This document shows positions 15,001 through 27,000 of a DNA stretch of 48,683 nt, piece by piece (position 1 is the first letter of the stretch; every line of letters begins with the position of its first letter). The notes below the pieces were generated by a model. It ran no database searches and had not been told where the DNA came from. It saw only the letters and a program-made list of their open reading frames with translations. A program made the position numbers and the translations under genes. This stretch comes from Rubrivivax sp. (GTDB taxonomy: Bacteria; Pseudomonadota; Gammaproteobacteria; Burkholderiales; Burkholderiaceae_C): positions 1 to 48,683 of the forward strand of contig JAIXYO010000015.1 of assembly GCA_027490215.1 (NCBI GenBank), read 5' to 3'.

Positions 15001-18000
15001 GCACACCGCCGGCAATCCCACACGTTGGCGGACTGGCGCCAGTGGCTTCCGGTACGCGTGGCAGCTCGTCATTCGCGATGTTCCGCGTCGATCAAGCCGG
15101 CCTCAAACTGCTGGAGGTGTCGGCTGCCAGCGCAGGCGCCTACCGATTCAGCTTGCGCGCGGTCGGCGACATCAATGGCGACCAGCGAGTCGACGGAGTC
15201 GACGCCGGTTTGCTGGCCGATGCACGACGAAGCGGCACAGCCCTCCCGACCGCTGACTTCAACAAGGATGGAACCGTCGACGCGAACGACAGCCAGTTGC
15301 TCTATGCCAACCTGGGCTTTGTCGCGAACCAGGCGCCCACCATCTCTGATCTGCCGCTGAAGACCCATGTGGATCTGGAGTTCGGACGGTCGCTGGTCTC
15401 GATCCTCGACGACGCGGAGGGCGACCCCACCGCGCTGCGGATTGTCAGCAGCACGGGAGGTCAGGCAAGCGTAGGTGGAGACGGCCGCACGCTGGTGTTC
15501 AGGCCCACACCCGGCTTCTCGGGGACGGCCACCGTGACGCTGGTTGCAGACGATGGTTTCTCGGCGTCGGCGGCCAGGACCTTGTCGGTGAACGTGTCGG
15601 ATTCACCCCTGCTCACGATGGACTACGCAGTGCGTCGACCGGCGATCGCACTCGGTGGCAATACGCCGTTGCAATTGATCGGTTACTTTGCCGATGAGGC
15701 AGGCGTCGCGCTGCCTGCCAGCTACCTGCGCTGGTCCTCAACAAACCCTGCGGCCGCCACCATCGCGGCAGACGGTGTCCTGCGCGGAAAGTCGGTCGGA
15801 TGGGGGGCGGTCACTGCATCGCGCGGCGACATCTCCGCGACCACTGCTTTCCTCGTGGGGAACCCGACCCAGTTCTCCGACCTGCTGCTGTCAACATCGA
15901 CCTTGGATGTCTATCCGGACTCGGTCACGCTGATCGCCGAAGGCGGCCGTCGCCAGATGCTGCTTGATGTCGTCGATGGCGACCGCACCTCAGTGGTTGG
16001 TGCCGCCAGCGGTACGCGGTACTACTCCAGCAACCCGAACGTCGCAGAGGTGTCGGCAGACGGCCTGGTGATCGCCAAGGCACCTGGCGACGCCTTGATC
16101 GTCGGCGTCTACAAGATGCTCGAAGCGGTGATGCCGGTGCGAGTCGTGGTGCCGACGCTTGGGCCCGCGAATCTGGGCATCGAAGGCGGCGCGGTCGCCA
16201 ATGCGGAAGGAATGAAGCTGGCCGTCGCGCCGGGTTCGCTGAAAGAAGTCACCACGGTGTCGATCAAGGCACTCGATCGAGCCGACCTGCCGATCAGTGT
16301 GCTCGACGGCAACGGCTGGACCTACTCGAACGCCTTCCAACTGGACGTGGGACCCGATCCGCTGAAGGTGCCGGTTCAGCTCTCCATTCCGACGCCTAAT
16401 CTGGCAGCGGGCTCACGGGTGGTCTTTTATCGCCTCTTTGACTTCCCGCAGCCTGACGGCACATTCAAGAAGGGCTGGCTGCAGGTTGAAAGCGGCACAG
16501 TCGGCGCCGACGGCGTGGCCCGAACCACATCGCCGCCCGACCCTGGGGTTGGTGGCAGTGGCGCTTACATCGTGGCAGGCGCCGAGTTTGGCGTCCTGAT
16601 CGACGCCCGAGGGACTGTTTCCATACAGATACCGATCGGGATCCCAAGATCGATCATGTCAGCGCTGCCTTTTGGCGAGCTCATTGGCGCCTTTGTCGGC
16701 GGGCCCGATGTCTCGATCGTCTTTCCGTTGGGACAGATCAAGCTGCGCATGGCGCAGATCCTCGACAACGGTCAGTACGTCCACTCGACGGCAGACGTCA
16801 ACCTCGTGAAGAACAACGACGGCAGCAATCGCGCGTCGTTCAGCGTCACGTTGCCCACCGTATTGCCAGACGCCCCGGACCAACCGCAGATCACGGGTCT
16901 GTCCTTCGAATATCGGAAGCAAACTGGTTCCGAGTTGCGGGAGCCGATCGTCAAGCTGCGGGGCAAGTCATTCACCTACAACAACCCCGCCGCGCCGGAA
17001 CCCATTGGCTCGACCGTGGCCGATGTCCGGGTTGTGGCCTATCAGGGAGTTGACCTAGAGACCACACAACAGCAGCGCGACACAGATTTCGCGCCGGGTA
17101 CTCCTGCTGTCGGTAGCAGAAGCCCGAAGCCCATCGCCATCGAGGTCGAGTCGATCACGGATCTGGGCAACGGCGAACAAGAGATCACCTTCCTCGTACC
17201 ACGCAAGGTGGTTCTGGGCGAAGCCACCTTCGAGGTGGCCCGGCGAACCTTGTTGCCCGACCAGTTCGTCAACGGCGTGCTCAGCTGGCGCGAGACCATT
17301 GTTCGCAGCGCACGGGTGGACATCCCGCTGGGCACCGAGTACGTATTCGGAACCCTGATCGCACCAGATCAGGTGGTCGCGATGAAGCGCTCGAACAATG
17401 TCGCCACCTCAGCCAACGAGGTGGTCGCCAAGATCGACGTTGGGCAAGACGGCGTCAGTGACGTTCCGCGCGCAATCGCGCTGACCAATGACGGCAAACG
17501 CGGCTACGTCGTGCTGCGCAACACCGGGCGGTTGGCACTGATCGACGCGCAATCACTGCAGCAGGTCGACACCAACCCGAACACCCCGGCGATGGATCTC
17601 ATCGATCTGTTCCCTGACGCGCGGCCGGGGGCAATTGCGATCGATATGCGCGATCAGTACGCGTATGTGACGGATTCGGACAAGGGACAACGCTACAAGC
17701 TCAACCCACTGACCGGAGCACTGGAGGAACTGCCGCCGAATCAGCAGACCAAAGGACGCATCTATGTCGTCGACATTGACCCGCTGTCGGCAACCTATAA
17801 CAAGATGGTGCGGACCATCGACGTCGACGCGCCGTTCTCATTGAGAAACAGCGGTTTGATCGTGACGGCGGATAACCAGACGCTGATGGTGGGTGTGCCG
17901 GGGCAGAGAACTACTGGCAAGCAAACCCCGAGTGACAAGCCTGGCACGGTCGCGCTGATCAGTATTGCCAATGCCCGGACGCGTCTTGCCAATCCGAACG

Positions 18001-21000
18001 GCGATGCCAATCTTTACGCGACCACTTACCTGAACGCCAGCCATGAGCCCTATGCGTTCACGCGGACCTCGGACCCCAATCGCATGCTTTTCTCGAACCG
18101 CATGTTCGACGGTGCCGGCGTAGGCCTGCTGGAGAAGAGTGGAGACAGCTGGACCATCAAGAACTATCTGCGGATGGCTCTTGGGCGACCAAACGACACC
18201 TTCGACGTCAACAACATATCGAGCATCGTCGTCACCAACGACCTGAAGTACGCCTTCGTCGCCGGCTACAACGCCTTCATTCAGGGCCTGCCCAGCCAGG
18301 ACCCGAACTACAGCAGCATCAACCCCTCGGGTAGCAACGTAGGTATCGTCTACAACCCGTTCAATCTGCCGCAGTTCCGGGCCCAGGGCGTAACCTTGTT
18401 CGGGGCGCCGACTACTGCAGACGACCCTGCGAGTGCCTCCGAGGTCATCGGTGTCGAGCAGCCCGGCTACAGCGGCTATCTGGTGGCTGCGACACGCAGC
18501 ATTCCCAACTCGTTCATGGACAACCTGGTGTTGTCAGATGACGGGAAGTACCTGTATGCCGCATACACGATGTCCGGCGCGGTGATGGCCTACGACGTCG
18601 ATGAAATCATCAAGGCGGTCGAGAAGCCCATCAACAACGCGAGCATTCTTGGGGCTCCAGGGACACGCGTGCTTGAAAACCTTGCCATCAACGAGATCGT
18701 TGATGGACGCAGCATCTTCTCGCCTACGTATTACCCACCGGGCCCGCTCCCACCAGCGGTGACGGACACGCTGCCCTACACCGGTAACCTGGCGATCGAC
18801 GTCAACGCGGATTACCGTGCCTACAAGGCAGGCGGTGCAGTCCGGTTCGAGACACGCGACCCCAAGCAAGGACCATTGGGTGTCGGGTTGATCCGCAGCC
18901 TGGTGGCGCAACCTACCCAGCTCAAGCTCATCTCGCCAACCATTGGCACGCCGGACGTGAAGCCGCGACCGGAGTTCACCTGGTCTCTGGGTCAGATCGT
19001 GGGCGACAGCAAGCTGTTCATCAGTACATTGCCGCCAGGACAGGGATTGTTTCCCTCAGACACGACGCCGCAACAGTTGGCGGCCACCAATCCCGTGGGT
19101 GCACTGGGCGGTGATGCCAATCGCAATCGGATCTTCAGCAAGGTCATTGCATTTCAAGGCTCAGGCATCCAGTCCTACACACTCAACGAACAGGACAGTT
19201 TTGCCAACGACATTCGGCTGACTGCCGGGAATACCTATTACTGGGGCATCGAGGTCACTGGTACCGACGGTCGCACCTACCGCGCGTCGCGTGCCTTCAA
19301 CGTCGACGCCATCGACTCCAAGGTGACGGATCGATTCTCGGGCGTGACCGTCTTGACTCACGGCCTGCAGGCACCCTACCTGACCTCGTCGCAAGCAGAC
19401 ATCGCACTCGGCGACCTTCTTCTGATGGGGAAGAAGATCGTCGCGCCGGGCGGCGGTTCGGTTTTCTACCTCGATCCCATCACCGGCAAGTGGGTCTCGG
19501 CACTGGCCAGCCAACAGGGTCTGCAGATTCAAGATGTACCGGTCGGCAAACCGATCGCACTGATCACCAACTGGACACTCGATTCAGCGATCGGCGACAC
19601 CGGATTCGCCGAAGCTGCTGCTGATTCGTTCTTCGCCCACTTGATGAGGCTCGACGAACTCACGCAGGGCAAGCTCGGCAAGTCACCGCTCCAGTTCATC
19701 GGCCAAGGCCGTGGGGCGTCGATCAACAGCGAACTGATCCAGCGCCTGGGGACATACAGAGCCGACATCACTGACATCCAGATGACCACACTGGATCCAC
19801 ATGACTTCGCGCAATCGAACCTCGACCTGCCCATTGAAGACGCTCTGGCTGGGCTGAAGAAGGCGTCCGATTTCATCGGGCTCATCCCACCATTGCGCTG
19901 GATGAAGGCCATCGGAAAGGTGTTCGAGACAGCAGCGACCGCCGTGAAGTACGCTGGCCTGTCCAAGGTGCCCTATGGCGACTTCAGCGACCCCAACGTG
20001 CAGGTGTGGTCGAACGTCCGTTTCGCTGACAACTACTGGCAGGCGTTGGGTGCTGGCCCTGTCGTGGACGATTTCGGCGAGCCACCACCGCCCCCGCCCG
20101 ATCCCGATGCCGAGGTGTCGGATCTGTTCACCTTCACATCGAACGGCCGAGAGATCTTCGGTGCGGACGTCAACATCGATTTGACTCGGCGTGCCGGTTT
20201 CATCAAGGACGAGACGGTGGGTTTCAAGATCGGCTACCTCCCGCCCAACATCGGCGCCGGCTGGGGTATCGGATTGCCCAACCAGCGACTGATGACTTGG
20301 TACCTGGGCACGATTGATTTGTCGTTGACCGAGCGGGCATCACTGTTCGGCACGAAGGATCGAGTCGTGCGGCAATTGGCTGACCTGAGGTTCAACCGGG
20401 ACGACCAGATTGCTGACCCGGTGCTGGACGCCCTCGTTTCGCTCGAAAACTACGCGATCGCGGAGCCTTGGTACCGCGCCTGGTACGCCGACAAAGGAGA
20501 AACGATCTCCGACTGGCAGACGGACGCGGCGGCCTCCTGGGAAGGCGTCGGGACCGGATGGGCGTGGTCGCATCTGGGCGGCTCGACCAGCAACTTTGAT
20601 CTCGCGCAGTCTGAAGAAGACCGGATCGCAATCAACGAGTCCAACCTGGTCAATGGCAGCAACGCTGCATCTTCGACCACTGAGTATGGTGAGTGGGATG
20701 CAACCGTCCCCACGGTCTTCAATGGCAACTTCGAGGCGAGTGCACGGCCTTGGTACGGACGGTTCCCGGTCATCGCCCCGACGTGGTTCGAGTTGCCGGG
20801 TTGGTCGCTTCAAGGCGGCGGATCGTCATTGAGTGAAGATCAGCGCACGTTCACCGACAGTGCCCAAGGTATCGGACTGAGCCCCTCCCTCGACGAGCGG
20901 GCGCTCCGACTCTGGTTCGAGGAATTGAAGATCGGCCAGACGGAGGTGGTCAAGGTCAGCCTTGACGCCATGAAGGCTTTCATGACGGAGGTTCTGGTCA

Positions 21001-24000
21001 AAGGCGCCGTTGGCAATCTGAAGGACGCCGTTAAACGTTTCCTCACTTCGACCCCCGCCGAGCAGCCGGACATGGCCAAGTTCTTCGCCGACTATCTGGT
21101 CCAGGGCGTCTTCACGTCCGCGTTCGAAGACATCAGCAAGATCACCGACGTCCGCGAAGCCCTGGGCGCTATCGGCGAGTACTTTGCTTCGCCCACCAAT
21201 CCGGTCAATCCGTTCGGGACCAAATCGTTCTTCACCAAGGAAACCAACCTCACCAAAGTGCTCGGTTCGTTCGCCAAGGACATGGTGATCGACAAGATCA
21301 AGGATGGCGTTCCTGACTTGCTGAAGTTCGTATTCGAAAAGTTCATCGACTGGCGCTTCCAGGTCACCGAATCCACGTCGCTGCGCCACAACTACCTCTA
21401 CTTCCCGCCAAGCGCCACCCATCTGCAGTTCGACTACAAGATCGATCAGAGTCAATGGGTCGGCACCGATGCAACGCTCGCAAAGCTCAAGCTGCGCTTC
21501 CAGGCAATCGGCTCCGACCAATGGGTCGACGTTCCCGATGTCGTTGAAGTGCGCGTGCCAGATCAGCAGTTCAAAAGGGCGATATGGGCGCTTCCCGCAG
21601 GCATGGCGGGGCGCACCGGTCGGTTCCAGTTCTACATGGTCAACGGCGGCACCACCCTCGCCACCAAGTCGGAAGTTCTGATCGACAACGTCAAGCTGGT
21701 TCTGGCGAATTCCACTGGTGGAGAAGACACACCGCCGCAAATCACATCGATGAGTGTTCTTCCATCCCCGGTGGACGAAGGCGGCTCGGTCACCTTGAAC
21801 GCCACGTTCACCGACGTCGGGCAATTACCTGGCCAGCGATACCAGGTCCTGATCGATTGGGGCGACGGTTCAGCCGCCACGATCCAGCAATTGCCGACGG
21901 GATCGAGCACCGTCACAGCCACGCACGTCTACAAGGATGACAACCCGACTGGCACACCGTCTGATCGATACGACGTTCGCCTCGAGATCTTCGATGGCAG
22001 CCTGCAGTCCGCGACCACGTTCGACCAGGTGGAAGTCGTCAACGTGCCGCCGTTGGTTGGTGCATTCTTCGACTCGTTCAGCGTCAACGAGGGCGGAACG
22101 GGCAGGCTGAAGGTTACGGTCAGCGAGCGGTCGGACCTGGACACACTTCAAATGCGTGTTGTGTGGGCTGACGGCAGCAGCGAGTACCGAGACATCGGCA
22201 CGTCGCGAGAAGAGCAGATCTTCGAACACGTCTTCCCGGATGACGGTCCAACCGCTGCGCCCTTTGACGATGAGGATGTGCGAGTCTTCGTCTGGGACGA
22301 CGACATGTCCGTCGCTCAGGCAGTCATTGAGACGGCGACGATCCGAGTGAAGAATCTGCCGCCGGTGGTAACGGCTGGCCCATCTCCGACGCTGTTGCCT
22401 GGTGAGTTCTTCACTCCCACTGCCAGCTTCACGGATCCAGGCGTGGCCGACACCCACACCTACCTGTGGCAGATATTCGACGGGAACGGAGCGTTGATCG
22501 CATCGTCGACGACGCTGGACGCGCCGACCGTTCAGCTCAACGTCCCCGGCACCTACACCGCAGTGTTCACCGTGACCGACGACGACGGCGGCGTCGGCAC
22601 CGCCACAGTTCCCGCGCTGGTGACCTCGGTACCTCAAGGAGCGGGCTTCCTGAGCTTCTCGAGTCTCAATGACCGCGTCAACGAAGGTTCTGCGATCACG
22701 CTCAGCGGCGAGGTGCTCGGCGCGTTCGGTGTTGGCATCTTCTCGGTGCGTGTCGATTGGGGCGATGGCAGCCCTGCAACGGTGATCGCCATCAACCAGA
22801 CCACCGCCACCACGCTGATTCCGTTCAGCGCGACCCATACCTACGCCGACGACAACCCGCCGGGCTCACCCGTGCAAGTCTCCGCCGATCTTTTCTTCAG
22901 CCTGCCCGATGGCACGTTGGTGCTGGCCGACAACAAGGTCAAGCAACTGTTCATCGACAACGTTGCGCCTGTGCTGGCAACTTCTTTCCCGATCCCGACG
23001 CAGCCCACAGGCTCGACCAACACCCTCGTCTTCAGCGCCATCGTCGCAACACCCGACCCCGGTGCCGACGCGCAGACATTCACCTTCGACTTCGGCGACG
23101 GTACGACCTCGACTGGGCTGACTCCCGTAGCGATGCACACCTTCGCTGGCCCCGGGACTTACCTGGTGCGGATCACCCTGGACGACGGCGACGGCGGCAC
23201 CAGTTCAGTCCGCTCCCGCCTGGTCATTCCAGCGACAGGATCGCCACCCGCCCTGGCGGCATGGACATCACCGTTCCAGCGGGCAGCCCTGGCAACGCCC
23301 CCCTCATCCCCAGTGGGTCAGGTGCTTGGTTCCGATGCCGATCTCACTTCGGTCGCCAGGCAAGCGGTCGCTGAGTGGCTGTCGGCAGGCTACGACTTCG
23401 CCGTGGCCGACCCGCTGGCCGCTGTCCGCTTCGAGATCACCGACCTTCCTGGCGACATCCTGTCGCTGAGCTACCTCAACACGGGCGAGCGGCTGATCCG
23501 AATCGACCGAGACGCTGGCGGTTGGGGGTGGTACGTGGACTCGACCCCCGCCAGTGCGCTGGAATTCGACACCGCGATTTCAACGCGCGAACGCCAGGCC
23601 ACCAGTGGTCCTGCCGCCGGTGCCTTTGACCTGCTCACCGCACTGACGCACGAGTTCGGACTGTTGCTCGGCCTGCCCTATGGCAGCGGCGTGATGCAGG
23701 AGCGGCTCGACCCCGGCACACGGCGCTTCGCGTCTGACGTGCCGCGGCTGGTGCAAGGGGCAGTGGGATCGCTAGCCAATGGCGACTTCGAACTTCCTTC
23801 GGGAAGCGTCAATGGCGCCTGGCGCATGGAGGGCGGTGCGGCCATCCAGTCTGGCCAAGGCGTTCTCACTGAGTCAGCACGCTCGGCCAATCGCCTGTCG
23901 CAGGCCTTCACGATTCCGGCCGGTGCACAGTCCTTGAGCTTCGACATCGTGTCAACAGCGTTCGACATCGCGAGTGGCGGACCGGGCGATGCCTTCGAGG

Positions 24001-27000
24001 TGTCCTTGCTGGATGCAGACACCGCCGCATCACTGGCAGGCGTGGTGTCACTCACGCAGACTGATGCGTTACTCAACGTGCAAGCAGATGGTGCGGTGCG
24101 CCTCGCTACCGGTGTGACGATGTCAAGCATGACCGGCTCTCGGCTCGCTGCCGGAACCAAGACCCGAGTGAGCATCGACTTGCGGCAGGTGCCGGCCGAG
24201 ACCCGTGCGGTGCTCGGCTTCAATCTGATTGGTTTCGGCACCTTGGGCAGTCGGGTGGTGGTGGACAACGTCGCCTTCAATCTGGGCGAAAACACGGCGC
24301 CGCAAGCCGTGGGCGATGTCGTCGTGACCAACGAGGACACGCCCGTCCTGTTCGATCCACGCGCAAACGACAACGACGCGCAAGGACAGGGATTGCAGAT
24401 ATTGATCGTCTCGGGACCGACGCACGGCACGTTGAATAGCAATGCCGATGGCACCCTCACCTACACACCGGTTGCCAACTACTCGGGCAATGACGAGTTC
24501 ACTTATCAGGTGAGCGATGGCTCGCTGCTGAGCAATCTGGTATCTGTCGCATTCACCATCGGCCAGGTCAATGACGCGCCGACGCTGGCGCCAGTGGCCT
24601 CCCTGTCCGCGAACGAAGGCGACGTCATCAACGTGAACCTGGTCGCCGCCGATATCGAAAGCGACGCGCTCACCTATGTGTTCGACGCAGCACCGGCAGA
24701 CGCCACGATCGACGCGCAAGGCCGCATCACCTGGAAGGCGGTCGACGGCCCGGCCTCGGCCGTGTTCACCGTCCGCGCCGTCGACTCGAAAGGCGCCTCA
24801 TCAGCCGCCCGCAGCTTCACCGTGAATGTTGTCAACGTGGCGCCGACATTCACGGTGGAGGTGCCGACGACGATCCGCGCCGGCAATGCTTTCAACATCA
24901 GCCTGCTGGCCACCGACCCCGGGCAAGACACGATCTCTCAGTGGCGCATCGACTGGGGCGATGGCACGCAATCGACGTTGGCCGGCACGGCGACCAGCGC
25001 CGACCACACCTACGCCGCGGCGCTGTCGGGGGCAGCCATCATCGTGCAGGCCTCCGACGAGGACGGCACCTGGACAGCACCGGCGATCACCCGCAATGTG
25101 CTGCCGAACAACACCACGGCCAACGACGCCCCGGTGGCCACCGCCGACAGTTTCACCACCCCGCGCGACACCGCCAAGGTGCTTGATGTGCTGGGCAACG
25201 ACAGCGACCCCAACGGCGACGTGCTGTCGGCGGTGGTGGTTACCGGCCCGGCCCACGGCTTGCTGGTCGCCAACCCCGATGGCACCCTGACCTACACCCC
25301 GGCGCTCGACTACAGTGGCCCCGACTCGTTCACCTACCGTGCCACCGATGGCCTCGGACAAAGCGGCATCGTGACGGTCAGCCTCAACGTCACGCCGGTC
25401 AACCACCCACCGGTGCTGGCGGCAGTGGCCGATGCGAATGTCAATGAAGGCAGCACCTTCACGGTGAAGCTCGCCGCCACCGATGCAGATGCAGACGGGC
25501 TGACCTACGTGCTCGACGCTGCTCCGGCAGGCGCTGTCGTCGATGCGGCGGGCAACATCACCTGGACGGCGACCGACGGCCCGGCTTCGGTACTGTTCAC
25601 TGCATACGCCGTCGACGCCCAAGGCGCATCGTCTGCCACCCGCAGCTTCACGGTCAACGTGGCCAATGTGGCGCCAACCCTCGCAGTCACTGTGCCCGCC
25701 GTGATCCGCGCCGGTGAAGCCTTCGCCATCGGCCTGCTGGCCAGCGACCCGGGCGCAGACACCGTCTCTCAGTGGCGCATCGATTGGGGCGATGGCACGC
25801 AGTCCACAGTGGCGGGTACGGCGACCAGCGCCGGCCACACTTATGCCGCAGCGCTGACGGGTGCGGCCATCACCGTGCAGGCCATCGACGAAGACGGCAC
25901 CTGGACCGCCCCTGTGATCAACCGCGATGTGCTGCCGATCAGCACACCTGTCAACAACGCGCCGGTACTCGCCCCCGTGGCCAATGCCAACGTGCTCGAA
26001 GGCAGCACCTACACGGTGGCCCTGGCGGGTACCGATGCCGACGGCGATGCGCTGACCTATGTGCTCGACCAGGCACCGTCCGGCGCCAGCATTGACGCGG
26101 CGGGTGTGGTGCGCTGGAATGCCGTCAACGGTCCGGCGGTGGGCAACTTCACAGCCCGCGCGGTCGATGCGGCCGGCGCCTCTTCAGAGGCAGTCAGCTT
26201 CGTCGTCACCGTGGCCAACGTCGCCCCGGTGATCACCGTGTCGGCCCCGGCCACCGTGCGCGCCGGCACCCCGTTCACCCTGAGACTGTCAGCCACCGAC
26301 CCGGGCGCTGACACCATCAGCCAGTGGCTCATCAATTGGGGTGACGGCACGCAGTCCAGCGTCGCAGGCGCCAGCGCCGGAGCTGCAGTCAACGCCAGCC
26401 ACACCTACAGCGCCGCGCGGGCCGGCACCGGCATCGTGGTACGCGCCGTCGATGCCGATGGCACCTGGACGGCACCCACGGTGACACGCGACGTGCTGGC
26501 TGCTTCGCCGAATCCGTCACCGCGCCCTCGCATCGACGACGACGGCCGCGAGCGGCAGAAGGAGCGCGAGCGCGAATCCCGCGAACGCGACAGCGAGCGT
26601 GAGCGTGAGCGTGAGCGTGAGCGCAGCGACTCCGACAGCCGCCGCACCCGCATCGAGTCGCGCGACGGCGAGCGCAGTGACCGCCGCCTGGGCGTGGGCA
26701 TGGTCGACCAGACCGCCCACCGTTCGAACCGCGTGCTCGCGGTGGTGGTCGCTGACGGCCGCCCGAGCACGACTGCCGACGGCAGCGCAGCGCTGACCGC
26801 CGAGGCGATGCAGGCGTTGATCGAATCCAATCCGACGGCCGCTGGTGTGCCCGGCCTGTCGTCCACGGAAGTCCTGCAGATCAACTCGATGGTGGCCACC
26901 GAGCGCGGCCTGCGGGTGCGCTTCAACCAGGCGCTGTCTGCCGCTGCCCTGCAAGCGCAGTCGGCCTCGGGTTCAGCCCTGCAGCTCATGCGTGGCGACC

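Noticed and set aside
24566-26500. CRISPR-like spaced repeats
   Set aside because: The repeats are several hundred bases long, in frame and encode Ig/PKD domains.
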